Shown here: piece after piece, positions 12,637-23,361 of the stretch
Layout of the letters: the number at the start of each line of letters is the position of its first letter
How positions within the stretch are numbered: the stretch's first letter is position 1
Program-made: the position numbers and the translations under genes
Assembly (NCBI RefSeq): GCF_030848805.1
Contig: NC_092358.1
Location: 12,626,433 to 12,690,432 of the forward strand
Length of the DNA: 64,000 nucleotides
Reading direction: 5' to 3'
Origin: Temnothorax longispinosus
Taxonomy: Eukaryota; Arthropoda; Insecta; Hymenoptera; Formicidae
Notes under the pieces: generated by a model
Told to the model about the DNA's origin: nothing
What the model saw: only the letters and a program-made list of their open reading frames with translations
Databases searched by the model: none

Positions 12637-15304
12637 AGTTTGGACGGTGTTGTGACACCCCATATGGTGTCTCCAATAAAGAGCGTTGAACTCTCCCTAG
12701 GAAATTCGCCTGCGACAGGTGAATATCTTGCAAAAGATCTTGAAGTTCCGAAGTCTCCTGCGGGTAAAGTTTCCTTGACTTCTTCATCAACGCTATCTTT
12801 CAACAGTAAACCATCGTCAACGAAAACAGATGCGACTCCGCCGAATAAAGCATTAAAATTTAATAAATTGGTCCCTCTTCCGTCAAACAATAATAACAAA
12901 GTATGAAAGCAGAATTACTATTTATTTTTATCGATGAAGTTATTGAGTCACATTTTGCAATGTCTTGTTTAAAAAAAACTATCATGTCCACAGAATACAA
13001 AACATTCTAACAATAAGAAGAAGAGGTCTCACCTCACAAAAAAGAAGCATGCCCGTAAAACAAGCGTAAGTGAATGCAACTGATTGTGAGAAGAAACCCT
13101 TGAAATTGTAGAAACCTGCCATTGTGTTTTACCTAACTTTTTCCATTATCATAAAACTTCTTAATGAGCATGTCAGTCTCTTGGCTTCCTCATGAAAATT
13201 TTGTGACGACGGAAAAGTTATGAGGAAGCAATATGCAAATATCTGAGTTGATACAAAGGTTTCTTTCTTCATTTCTTTCTTATTTTGAATACTGTTAGAT
13301 GAGGATAAAAATGTATATATCGGAAATAAAAAAAATATGGTATTTACATATATAGGATAAATTGCGCTTAAAGAAGAATTTAGAAATGGAAAAAGTAAAT
13401 GTTGGTGATTGCTTGCAAAAGCTAAGAATTAGTTGAAAAGTTAACGAATCAACTCGAACAATCAAAACAGTCATGTGAAAAATTTGAGGCATCGGTAATG
13501 CAATATCTCAGCACGATAGAGAGCAACTGGAAGCAGCTACAGAGTAAGTACTTTTTGTTACACGAGTAGTCCACATGAGCATGCTCACGTTGCTGATGTT
13601 TTTTGTGTATTCCACACACATATATGCAAATTTTGATGCTGCCAGATATTATCTCGCGCAAACATCATCTCGGAAAACGTCTCGAAACTTTCTCTAAAGT
13701 ATGCAGGAAAGTCCAAAGTATCGCACCAGTCGAAAAGATTCAATAGCATTTTTATGAATAATCCCTTTCATATAATTTGGAACAATACTAAAAAGAATAT
13801 GACAAAATATAACTAAATAAAATATAACTAAATATGTAAGGATAGCAATGGTTTCAAGAGTCTCGAACACGATTGTTCAAGCGTGTTAATAAAAATATTT
13901 TAATTTTGTGATGAAAAATGTCATTAAAAAAGTATATTCTAACCGTGTAAAAACCTTCATGATATATTTTGGTCGTTAAAGATATTGAACATCCTGAATT
14001 AACAGATCACTGAAAGTAGTTTGCTTCCAAAAATGTAAAATAAAATTCTTTGTACATAACTCTGTGTCATTACATCATAAATATAAAAGTAATTTAAAAA
14101 AGTACAGGTGCTCGTACATCAGCAGTCGACAATGATGAAAACGTACATCTCGAAGACATCAATAAATCACCGGTCCCGGGGTTCATCCGTAAAAATGGCA
14201 ATGAAGAAAAGGTAAGTCAAAGTATATTGAATTAACAGTTTCTTTTCGAAATCCCACCGACCTTTACAAAAGATAATTTATGAAACTGCTATCTTTTGCA
14301 TGCTCTTAACTTCCGGCTGTTTTATGTTAGCCTATAAAAAGAAGTTTATTGCATGCTGTTTCAAAGAATTTATTGTAAAATTAACAGATACACTATGGCC
14401 AGAATATTTGGATAGATAAAATGACCTATGACAATGCCGTGTTTGATGCACATTTGGACGTGATGTTTATAAAGAACATGGCTCTCGCTATTTTTGGGGA
14501 TAAGAAACTAAAAAGATCGAGCGTAACAGGTGCATCATCCAATCGCACCAAGAGTAATCCGAAGCCTTCGCTGAATCTCACAAAGGCGCTTGCTGTTCGC
14601 GGTAAGTATGCACTTTTATATTGCACTAGTAATCAACTTGAATTAATCGTTTATCTCTACGTGACATCGGCATTTGGGAAGCACTTTCATTGACTTGTAG
14701 TCTTTGTAAGGGTCCTAAATTTTGTAGCTCAATAATTGTTAACAAGTACATAATCGTTTTACATTCAAGATGGGCCCTTCAATAGTCTCAACTCGCTAAC
14801 AACTATTTGCACAGAAGGCTCCATTTTTAAAGACATATTGGCTATCCAACGCTAAATCCCGAAAATTCAACTTTTTATTGTTGCAGTAGTATATGAATAC
14901 AGTAAATAACAATTTTATAGAATTCTACTTGAGATACTCGAAATATTAAGGTTAAAAAGTAAAAAAAAAAGCCACAAAAGTATTGTGAAAGCAATCGAAA
15001 AAAAGTTTATTCAAATGTTCAGAAATAAACTACTTTTTAATTTATATATTTATGTTAGTACACGGACTTTTTGCATACAAAAAAATTTTTCTGGAAAAAG
15101 AAAAATTTTAAACAGAATTGATAGACGCATTTCGTATAAAATTTAGCGCTTTTTTCAAGATACCTTCCAAAAAATAATTTAATTATACTTTTTGTTACAG
15201 ATATATTCAGGTACTTCCTGGAATTATATCGTCGTTATAACAAGCACAAGATTGAAGAATTGGTAGGGGATTACCAAACATTCATAAGACAAAGAAATCT
15301 CTGA
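12637..15304 (+). CDS. BEN-domain protein gene, 3' exons
   Basis: Six exons with consensus splice sites: 12637-12900, 12994-13065, about 13356-13543, 14108-14211, 14388-14601 and 15201-15304 (TGA). All other joins keep phase. Exon 1 is Ser/Pro-rich and exon 2 very basic (KKKRSH...KKKHARK). Exon 3 is a heptad-like coiled coil. Exons 5-6 form a BEN domain with the usual landmarks: HYGQNIWIDK, MFIKNMALAIFG, SVTGASSNR, KPSLN, and a last helix ending YRRYNKHKIEELVGDYQTFIRQRNL. BEN domains bind DNA and act in chromatin insulation and repression. Exon 3 is one base out of frame near 13432, so it has either a real frameshift or an unmodelled splice. Upstream exons were not found. Probably a host gene. 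Confidence 0.65.
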
Positions 15305-15442
15305 CATAAACAGAGTCACAAAACGCGTCGCGAAGACGACAAGTAAGTTATTATAGATTCATAATTTTTTGTAGACAAGAATAGGACGAGCTATAGTCAC
15401 GACTTACTCCCAAGTCATGACTTACTCCCAATGAAAATTTAG

Positions 15443-15646
15443 TTCGATAAAAATTTTAAATTTCGAAAACATGACATAAAAAATAAATTATGGGCTCATG
15501 TTGTAGAAGAAACAGTAAATAAAACAAAACAAAAAAATAAGAGCGCACCTTCACGCAATTCCAATAGTAGTCATTTGAGCAGCTGTAGCAACAGCAGCAG
15601 CAGCAGTAGCAGTACCAACGGTAGTGGCAATAGTGATAGTAACTAA
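15443..15646 (+). CDS. Possible Ser-rich terminal exon
   Basis: An open stretch of 68 codons follows an AG acceptor (AAAATTTAG|TTCG) and ends in TAA. It starts FDKNFKFRKHDIKNKLWAHVV, a basic helical segment, then becomes Ser/Asn-rich through a CAG/AGC repeat. It lies 139 bp after the BEN gene stop on the same strand. It could be an alternative last exon of that gene or the end of another gene. I see no other exon to join it to, so support is weak. Confidence 0.25.
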   Translation, partial: FDKNFKFRKHDIKNKLWAHVVEETVNKTKQKNKSAPSRNSNSSHLSSCSNSSSSSSSTNGSGNSDSN

Positions 15647-15867
15647 TTTTATAATTTTGATAAAAAAAATTGTAACCAATAATGAAAGAAAATAAAAGAA
15701 AATTTCAATTAATAATTTTTATTTTAATATTAAGAAATTTTAATTAAAGTTTTTTAATTATTTTACTTTGCATGTGTTATGTGGAGCATAGCTACTACAA
15801 TATATAAAAAAGAGAAAATTAGAAACTTGCACCTTGCTTCTTTATTATTTTATTTTGTTAACTAATA

Positions 15868-16108
15868 GCGAATTCGGTTGGACGCACCAGTGCGCACTCA
15901 GTGCACATTAAAGCCGCCGTACACAAATCAACGGAAAGTGTATGTTTAATATAAACGAGTCATTATTGTATTATTTGGTAAAATATGTATTAGGCATTTT
16001 ATCAGTCAAAATATTTCCATTTTACTTTAAATATTAGAGATTAAATTAGTGATGTACAACGGCTTTAATGTGCACTAAGTGCGCACTGGTGCGTCCAACT
16101 AAATTCGC
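15868..16108. mobile_element. MITE with long terminal inverted repeats
   Basis: Left GCGAATTCGGTTGGACGCAC... and right ...GTGCGTCCAACTAAATTCGC are inverted and about 55 bp long, continuing through CAGTGCGCAC and GTGCACATTAAAGCCG. The centre is short, AT-rich and non-coding. TA occurs just outside the left end and near the right end, which fits a Tc1/mariner-type MITE, but the duplication is not certain. Confidence 0.6.
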
Positions 16109-16207
16109 GATAAATTCCCTGCATGAGAAAATGAGTTAGTCAATTTTGGCCTCCTCATAGAAGAAAATTTGTAAACAAGATAAAATGCCGAGAAAGGAAG
16201 ATACCAG

Positions 16208-16538
16208 TTAATAAGTATAGTAAAAAAAATACGTTTATTGACTCCCCTCAGGGTTGCAAGGCGTTTTTGTAGGGACGTTCCCAACCCTTTATTCAATTCT
16301 CATCCAATGCTACCCTTCTCCTCTCACTTAACCCTTTGGACCAACGGCTTAGCGTCTCTTTCCGAAAGACGGAGCCCAGTTTGCTCCGCACAAGAGCTTA
16401 TCTTGCACGGAGGGCGCAGCTTTTGGAAAAACATTCCATGTTTACATGGCTCTAGTGGACTCGAACCTGGTTCTTCAGATTACGAGTCTGGCGCTCTACC
16501 ACTAGACCACAATGCCGCCCTTTTAATAAGTATAGTAA
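16208..16538 (-). mobile_element. tRNA-derived SINE with 16-bp target duplications
   Basis: Perfect direct repeats TTAATAAGTATAGTAA lie at 16208-16223 and 16523-16538. Between them, on the minus strand, the element begins with a tRNA-like head. It has an A box TGGTCTAGTGGTAGAGCG, an anticodon-arm-like CAGACTCGTAATCTG and a B box GGTTCGAGTCC, all within about 16440-16520. A roughly 200-bp unrelated body and a short AATAAACGTATTTTTTTT tail follow. The B box and promoter spacing fit RNA polymerase III transcription, and mobilisation would rely on a partner LINE. Confidence 0.75.
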
Positions 16539-17588
16539 TTTGTACTAAAACATAGGTTGATAGCTCTGCTTTCTAGTTCTCAAATTATTATTCGCGCGGG
16601 GTTTCTCATTGTCTTTTGTCCATCTTTGTATAAACCTCAGTAGCCGATTAACGCATATTAAAAGGCATTGCTACTCAATCAAGATATACTAGCGTTTTCC
16701 TTTCATCCTGCATGCAATATCTTCTGATGTGACTGCACGCTCTGCAATTACAGTACAGCCTTCTGACAAGTTTTTAATTTGCACGTTTTTTTTATTTTTT
16801 CTTTGACTCCTATCCCGTTCAAGTATAGATTTGGACTTCAAAAAAATCTCACGAAAAAGAAGCGTGAGAAAAAATTATAAGACGTGTCTCATTCGATATT
16901 TATACTCCATTGAGGAAACCCGGGAAAAAAAAGATTATATGTAATTATATATAATTATATATAATTATATATAATTATATATAAATATACATGATTATAT
17001 ATAATTATATATGAACTTTGGTGCTTTATATAAAATTATATATGAGCTTATATAATTCCAAATATAACTAGATATATGAACAACAGATCATATATGCACT
17101 CATGTAACGTTATATATAAAAAGCAAAATTTCCGTACTTATATATGATGACATATATGATTATATATGATTATATATAATTATAAAGGCGATTAAAATAT
17201 ATTTAAATATATATAAATGTTTCATATACAATTTGACATGATTATATATGAGTTCATATAATTTATATATAAATTATATATAAGAAGCATTTATCTATGT
17301 AGATTATATATGATTATATAAAATTATATATAAACTTTAAATTCGGATTATCCAATAGATGACATTCAATAGAATTCGTTTCTCGTATTTAAAATTTGAC
17401 AAACAGTGGTATAAACAGGTATCAAGAGACACGGCACTGTCTCACGTCAAGCAGTGCCAAGTTATAATATATGGAATAAATCATTTCACTTTTGATTCTA
17501 CAGCTTTTGAAAAAATATACATCTTAATTTATGCTTAATCAATGCTTTATTATCAAAGTTAACAGTTCTTTTTTAATATATTATATAT
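16539..17588. repeat. Spacer with ATATATAATT minisatellite
   Basis: No coding region is seen. From about 16930 to 17340 the DNA is a degenerate tandem array of TATATAATTATATA units with interspersed ATGA variants. The LTR retrotransposon inserted at the array's right edge (flank ATAT), and similar ATATATGATTATA continues just after it at 23333-23360. Confidence 0.5.
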
Positions 17589-17905
17589 TGTTACGCCCGC
17601 TCGCCCGTGCTGAGACGTTCGTTCTCGTGGGCTGAAATTGGCTTCGCTCCGCAGAAGTTTCAAGCCGAAGCGCGTCCCTTGACAACGGGGACGCATAGAA
17701 TTATTGATTTAATTACCGCCTGTCAGATTGATCTGGTGACTCGAATCGTTCGGTCCGGTTTCCCAGAACTTTCTTGTATTCCGTTCTGAGTTTAAATAAA
17801 CCCGAGTTCCTTTTTGTATAACGAGAGTGGTTATTTCTGCGATCCCAGAAGTACGCGGACGCGTTCGTGAGTGCGCGCGACACGAATAGCGAACGGAGCG
17901 TAACA
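17589..17905 (+). repeat. 5' LTR
   Basis: It begins TGTTACGCCCGC and ends GAGCGTAACA. AATAAA at about 17794-17799 (TTTAAATAAACCC) can serve as the poly-A signal, and the R/U5 region follows. The copy at 23016-23332 has the same length. Confidence 0.9.
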
Positions 17906-17910
17906 CTTTT

Positions 17911-17928
17911 TGGGGGCTCGTCCGGGAT
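17911..17928 (+). promoter_or_regulatory. Primer-binding site complementary to tRNA-Pro
   Basis: Five bases after the LTR is TGGGGGCTCGTCCGGGAT, an 18-base match to the 3' end of proline tRNA. The same primer site is known from gammaretroviruses. Minus-strand DNA synthesis would start here. Confidence 0.85.
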
Positions 17929-17950
17929 CGCGCGTGTGAGTGTGTGTGCC

Positions 17951-18982
17951 ATGACGACGCTAGTTGCGACGAGAAAGAGACGCCTGGTGGACTCTTCGGA
18001 GCCTGCGACGGAGTCGGCAGCTTCAGAGACGGCAGCTCTCCAAGCCGTGCTACAGGAGATGCGGCAAATGCGCGAGGAGCAGGCGCAACGTGATGAGGAA
18101 CTCGCCGCAATGCTTCGCCGGCACGATGAGGAGCTCCAATTTTTACGGGGAGACCGGTTGCCTTCTCAGGAAACACAGCTAAGTCCTTCCAATATTAGAG
18201 CGAATCGCGGTCCGGAAGTAGAAGCTGTTGGTGTGGGAAACGGCGCGCGCAGTGAAATCGGATATAAACTTAAACCTGACACGTTTGACGGTGTGGTTCC
18301 GTTGCGAGAGTTTTTCTCGCAATTTAATTTAATCGCACGCGCGAATCAATGGGACGATGCGATCAAAACCGTAGCTTTAGCGTCGTGCTTAAGGGGAAAA
18401 GCGCGTTCTGTCCTAGAATCGGTAGAAAATTTAGAGAATTTGGGTTACGAAGAACTAAAGTCCAAATTAGAACTACGTTTCGGTGAGGGGCAACTTTCGC
18501 AAAATTATTATACTCAGTTTACTAACAGAAGGCAAAGATTCGGGGAAGATTTAGCTACTTTCGGTCACGAATTGGAAAGGCTCTCTCGATTAGCTTATCC
18601 TGAGTGTCCCTACGCGGTTCGAGACAAGATCGCGTGCGCTCAATTTGTTTCTTCCCTTTCGGACGGATTTGTTAGAAGGACTCTTCAGCTAGAGGGGATT
18701 ACCTCGCTGAAGTTGGCCATAGAGAGGGCAAAGGCCGTCAAAATTATACAGGGAGGAAATTTTGAAAGAAGGAGGGATTTTGAGAAGCGATTTGAGAAGG
18801 GGAAGGATAGGGGCGTGAAGAGTAATGAAAAGGGGGACGGAGATGAAAAAGTCGAAGAAAGAGGAAAGAAAGGTTATGGTTATGAGCGGAGGGATTGGAA
18901 TAGAACAAAAGAGTGTTGGAATTGTGGAAAGGAGGGACATTTCCGGTTTGAGTGTCCTGAGAACAAGGGAAACTCGGTTTAG
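17951..18982 (+). CDS. gag: Gag polyprotein of the gypsy element
   Basis: An intact frame of 343 codons. I chose the first ATG after the primer site. Residues 15-75 form a Glu/Arg-rich coiled coil (ALQAVLQEMRQMREEQAQRD). Residues about 110-275 are the retrotransposon gag capsid region (KPDTFDGVVPLREFFSQF, LRGKARSVLE, YYTQFTNRRQ). Near the C-terminus is one CCHC knuckle, CWNCGKEGHFRFEC, preceded by a basic Arg/Lys/Glu stretch. The protein would form the cytoplasmic particle and bind genomic RNA. The stop TAG overlaps the start of the pol frame, see the frameshift site. Confidence 0.85.
   Translation: MTTLVATRKRRLVDSSEPATESAASETAALQAVLQEMRQMREEQAQRDEELAAMLRRHDEELQFLRGDRLPSQETQLSPSNIRANRGPEVEAVGVGNGARSEIGYKLKPDTFDGVVPLREFFSQFNLIARANQWDDAIKTVALASCLRGKARSVLESVENLENLGYEELKSKLELRFGEGQLSQNYYTQFTNRRQRFGEDLATFGHELERLSRLAYPECPYAVRDKIACAQFVSSLSDGFVRRTLQLEGITSLKLAIERAKAVKIIQGGNFERRRDFEKRFEKGKDRGVKSNEKGDGDEKVEERGKKGYGYERRDWNRTKECWNCGKEGHFRFECPENKGNSV
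18967..18973 (+). promoter_or_regulatory. Candidate -1 ribosomal frameshift site GGGAAAC
   Basis: The heptamer G GGA AAC sits in the gag reading phase exactly as the canonical X XXY YYZ pattern demands, six bases before the gag stop codon (18980-18982). Pol lies in the -1 frame and is open across this point (it continues LGLVALGGG...), so slippage here would give Gag-Pol. A GC-rich stretch (GCTCTCGGCGGGGGAAG) follows about 10 bases downstream and could form the stimulatory structure. Confidence 0.7.
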
Positions 18983-21900
18983 TTGCTCTCGGCGGGGGAA
19001 GAACAACTGAAGTGGGCATTACTCCGAGTGTTAATTGTTCTAATTGTTCTCAAACTTTTTCTGTTAATCGAATAAAGTCAAGTTCAAATTATTTTAGTTA
19101 TAAGGGGATGTTGGATGGTAACGAGTGTTGTTTCAAGATAGATACGGGTTCGGATGTTTCGATTCTTAGTAGAAGAATGCTTAGAGAGGGCAAGCACATC
19201 ATTCAAATTAAGGACAATTCTCTTAGATATCCCACTGGAGAGGTAGTTCCCATCGAATTTAAGGTCATGGCAAAAGTTCTCTTGGGAAAATATTTCGTGG
19301 AAATTCCTATGTATGTAATAGACATGGATGATGATTGTTTATTAGGTGTAGATTTCTTAAGGAAGATAAATTTAGAAAATGTTTTTGAATTTGCTTTCAT
19401 TTCTTCGGAATCCGATAAAGAAAAGGTTTTGAGTTGTTCTCGAATTCAAGTTTCTTCCGAAAGAGCTCCATTCTTGAAAGAACTCTATACTAATAATTCC
19501 TCAAATTTAAATAAGGCTCAGAAAGAAATTTTTACGGATTTCTTAGAGGAGTATCAGGATGTATTTTCCGAGGAGATTGTTGCTGGTAATTGTGGAGTCG
19601 TCGAACATGTCATCAATTTAGAAGATTCTTCTCCCATTAAGCAGGTTCCTCGTCGAATTCCCTTACGAATGCGAGGGGAAGTAGAAAAGATTATTGAGGA
19701 AATGAGAAAGCAAGGGGTCATAGAAGAGTCGCAAAGTCCGTGGGTTTCTCCTGCTGTTTTGGTAAGAAAAAAAGATGGAACGTTGAGATTTTGCGTCGAT
19801 TATAGAATGGTAAATGCAATAACTAAAAAAGATTCGTTTCCCTTGCCTAGAATAGATGACATTTTCGATCAGCTTTCGGGAAACTTTTGGTTTTGCACTC
19901 TGGATCTTAAAAGTGGTTATTGGCAGGTAAAGATTCGTCCTGAGGATAGGGAAAAGACTGCCTTTTCTATTGGACGTGGATTATGGCAATTCACTGTAAT
20001 GCCTTTTGGGCTGTGTAACGCTCCTGCTACCTTTGAGCGTTTAATGGAAAAAGTATTGCGAGGATTATTATATAAAATTTGTTTGGTTTATTTGGACGAT
20101 GTAATAATTTTCGGTAAAAATTTTAATGAAATGCTAGAGAATTTAAAGAACGTGCTCTCACGGTTACGTTCTGTTAATCTTAAAGTAAACCCTAAAAAGT
20201 GTATTCTCTTTGCAAAGGAAGTAAAATATTTGGGACATATAGTCTCTTCAGGAGGTGTTACTACAGATCCGGAAAAGATCTCTGCTGTGAAGGATTGGCC
20301 GATTCCACATAACAAGAAGCAGCTTCGAAGTTTCCTAGGGTTTTGCTCATATTATCGGAAATTTGTAAAAGGATTTTCTTCTTTAGCCAAACCTTTATAT
20401 GCTCTAACAGAAAATCAGGTTAAATTTTCTTGGGACGAGAAGTGTCAAAGTGCATTTTTAGAGTTGAAACGAGTGTTATCTTCTTCTCCAATGTTATCCT
20501 TCCCGAGTGGGGAGGGAGAATTTATTTTGGACACTGACGCTTCGAATATTGGAATTGGCGCAGTCCTTTCACAAAAGCAAGAGGGAGTAGAAAAAGTCAT
20601 TGCTTATTTCAGTCGTGTACTTAGTAAGTCTGAGAGGAATTATTGCGTTACTCGTCGAGAACTCTTGGCGATAGTCGATTCTATTAAATTTTTCCGGCAT
20701 TATCTTCTAGGGCGGAAGTTCTTGATCCGTACGGATCATGTTTCTCTTAGGTGATTGATGTCCTTTAAAGACTTAGAAGGGCAATTGGCGCGTTGGCTGG
20801 AAAGACTCCAGCAATATGAGTTCGAGATTATTTATCGCAAAGGTTTAATTCACAAGAATGCCGATGGGCTTTCTAGACGACAATGTGAATCATTTGGTTG
20901 CGAATATTGTGTCAAAGTGGAGAGAAGGCAGATTGAAGAATCAAGAAAATCAGTCGCTCGTATTATTCTCATAGGAGAAACTCTTCAAGATTGGCGCAAG
21001 GAGCAATTAGAGGACGTTAGCATTGCTTTTATTTACCGCGGGAAGGAAACGGGAGTACGTCCGTCTCGTTTTGAAATACCCGCTGGAAATGTCTCCGCCC
21101 GAATATATTGGTCTTATTGGGATGCTTTGAGTTTAAAGGATGGGGTTCTTTATAAGAGATGGGAAGCACCGAATCTTAAGTCAAGTATTTTTCAGCTTAT
21201 TGTTCCTCGAAACCGTGTTAACCAGATTCTAGAAGAAGCGCATGATTTTTTTTCTGGAGGACACTTTGGAGTCAATAAAACTCTTGAAAAAATCCGAAAG
21301 CGGTTTTATTGGGCTACCTGTAAACAAGATGTGGAGGAATGGTGCAAAACTTGCAAAGTTTGTGTGTCAAAAAAAGGCCCTTTGGGGAAGGGAAAGTCTC
21401 CATTACAAATTTATAATGTTGGGGCCCCATTTGAAAGATTACAAATGGACATACTTGGCCCTCTTCCTATTACTACTTCCGGAAATAGATATCTCCTCGT
21501 CATTGTTGACTGTTTCACCAAATGGGTAGAAGTTTTTCCTCTCAGGAATATTAGGGCAAGTACAGTGGTAGAAGTCTTCGTTAATCAAGTCATTTCTAGA
21601 CACGGGGTCCCTTTAGAAGTCCATACGGATCAGGGGAAGAATTTTAAGTCCAAACTTTTCGCGGAATTGATGAATCTCCTTGGAATTCGGAAAACGAGAA
21701 CAACTGCTCTACATCCGCAATCGGATGGACAAGTCGAGCGGCAACATCAGACTATTATTAATTATTTGGCGAAGTATATTTCTGAAAATCAGAAAGATTG
21801 GGATCGCTGGGTCCCTATGTTTTTATTGTGTTTTGCCCGAGATCTTAGGTTGCCGTTAGATCTGCTTTTAGGAAGTCCTCCGAGGGGAGGATCTCAGTCA

Positions 21901-22227
21901 GTGGAAGGTTTTATTGGGAATTTGAAAGAGAAGTTGGACAAGATCCATTCCAACGTTAGGGAACGTATGGATATAAAGTCTTCACGAGCAAAGTCTTGGT
22001 ATGATCGAAAGGCCAGGCAAACTCTTTTTCAAGAAGGGGAGAAAGTTTGGTTTTATAATCCTCGTAGGATGAAAGGTAGAGCCCCTAAATTGCAGAGCAA
22101 TTGGGAAGGACCTTTCTTAATAGTGAAAAAGTTAAATGATGTGGTCTATTGTATTTAAAGATCTGTGAGACATAAGAAGAAAATTGTGCATGCGGATAGG
22201 TTGGCTTCTTTTTCCGAAAGACATTAG
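18974..22227 (+). pseudogene. pol: Pol polyprotein: protease, RT, RNase H, integrase (nonsense mutations)
   Basis: Read in -1 to gag. Aspartic protease: FKIDTGSDVSIL near 19130. Reverse transcriptase: RFCVDYRMVNA near 19790, LDLKSGYWQV, MPFGLCNAPATFERLM, and the catalytic LVYLDDVIIFG near 20085-20115. RNase H: FILDTDASNIGIGAVLSQ near 20520, then RRELLAIV and RTDH. Integrase: a zinc-binding HFGVNKTLEKI...CKTCKVCVSKKG region, the catalytic D in LQMDILGPLP, HTDQGKNF, and E in QSDGQVERQH. A TGA at 20752-20754 replaces what is normally a Trp codon in VSLRWL. A TAA at 22156-22158 truncates the last 22 codons. About 20 residues normally present between WVPMFLL and RDLRLP are missing. Confidence 0.85.
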
Positions 22228-23000
22228 AGTTTGATAGGGATATTATGGACTAGGTTGGGTGTAATGATTTGCGGGGAAGGTTAATTACGGTAGAAATTAA
22301 GATTGTTGTGTTGCATTGTTTACTGCGCGTGTTATTTTGTTCTTAGATATTTACGGAAGCCGAAGCGGTCGTAACTCCTCACCGAGTTGGACATCTTGGG
22401 AGCTGGCTTGTTGCCGAACCTAATACCGGCGAAGGATAAGACTGCCTCTCTCACGGTTGTTTGATCCGTGGTTTTTCCGTGAGGCATAGGGCAAATGCCG
22501 AGGCAGGGACTTGGGGAGTCTTTCGAGACGTTGGGTCCACGGTAAGCTTCCCCCCCCCTTGTCCGAAGATTTAGAAGAGGAGCAGCGACATCTCCGACGA
22601 CTTCGGGAGCTGAGAGGAAAAGGCCTGTGTTGGGAGGCGAAATCTCCTGCGAGGGAATTGATGAGGGGTCGCCCTGGAGTCTGCAGGTGGGAGAGAGTAT
22701 CTTCTTCCGGAAAATGTCGATTGGGGACTCGCTCCATGAGGAAGAGGACATGATCCTGGACTCGAGAAGAGGACGGTGCCCGGTAACCTGTGGCAGCAGC
22801 CCAGGGTAGGGCAGGAAGCCGTGAAGAGGACATGATCCTGGACTTCCAGAGTACGGGTTGGGACCGAGAAGAGGACGGTGCCCGGTAACCTGTGGCAGCA
22901 GCCCAGGGTAGGGCAGGGGGCCGTCCCGGTACCCTGGAATCGTACAGAAAAGTTCGCCCAGTCAGGAAACTGCCCCTCCGGATTGTCGGGACGACAATCT
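22228..23000 (+). repeat. 3' untranslated region of the gypsy element with internal tandem repeat
   Basis: Between pol and the polypurine tract no gene is evident. An imperfect direct repeat of roughly 80-100 bp is present (about 22740-22825 and 22825-22925). Its shared core is GAGGACATGATCCTGGACT followed by GAGAAGAGGACGGTGCCCGG. Antisense frames of 139 and 230 codons here look like chance products of GC-rich DNA. Confidence 0.5.
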
Positions 23001-23015
23001 GAAGAGGGGGGGCAG
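23001..23015 (+). promoter_or_regulatory. Polypurine tract
   Basis: GAAGAGGGGGGGCAG directly abuts the 3' LTR. It is the expected RNase H-resistant primer for plus-strand synthesis. Confidence 0.75.
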
Positions 23016-23332
23016 TGTTACGCCCGCTCGCCCGTGCTGAGACGTTCGTTCTCGTGGGCTGAAATTGGCTTTGCTCCGCAGAAGTTTCAAGCCGAAGCGC
23101 GTCCCTTGACAACGGGGACGCATAGAATTATTGATTTAATTACCGCCTGTCAGATTGATCTGGTGACTCGAATCGTTCGGTCCGGTTTCCCAGAACTTTC
23201 TTGTATTCCGTTCTGAGTTTAAATAAACCCGAGTTCCTTTTTGTATAACGAGAGTGGTTATTTCTGCGATCCCGGAAGTACGCGGACGCGTTCGTGAGTG
23301 CGCGCGACACGAATAGCGAACGGAGCGTAACA
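23016..23332 (+). repeat. 3' LTR
   Basis: 317 bp, TGTTACGCCC...GCGTAACA, nearly identical to the 5' copy, followed by target duplication ATAT. Confidence 0.9.
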
Positions 23333-23361
23333 ATATGGTCATATATGATTATAGTAGTATA

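Larger units (their letters stand above)
17589..23332 (+). mobile_element. Ty3/gypsy LTR retrotransposon, complete but defective
   Basis: The 5,744-bp element has 317-bp LTRs (TG...CA), a 4-bp ATAT target duplication (17585-17588 and 23333-23336), a primer-binding site, gag, pol, a polypurine tract and a second LTR. The order protease, reverse transcriptase, RNase H, integrase defines Ty3/gypsy. There is no envelope gene. The two LTRs differ at very few positions in the parts I compared (for example C/T near 17644 versus 23071 and A/G near 17851 versus 23278), so insertion is recent. Nevertheless pol has nonsense codons and a small deletion. Confidence 0.9.

Noticed and set aside
16440..16520. 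Possible tRNA-Thr gene (CGT-like anticodon) on the minus strand
   Set aside because: The T-stem and acceptor stem do not pair well and the segment is the head of a SINE bounded by target duplications.
20752..20754. TGA in pol as a possible recoding (selenocysteine or readthrough) site
   Set aside because: It falls at a Trp position conserved in gypsy RNase H. A second stop and a deletion are also present, so simple mutation is more likely.
22332..23112. Antisense frames of 139 and 230 codons in the gypsy 3' region as an envelope gene
   Set aside because: Wrong strand, no signal peptide or transmembrane segment, and built on GC-rich repeats and LTR sequence.
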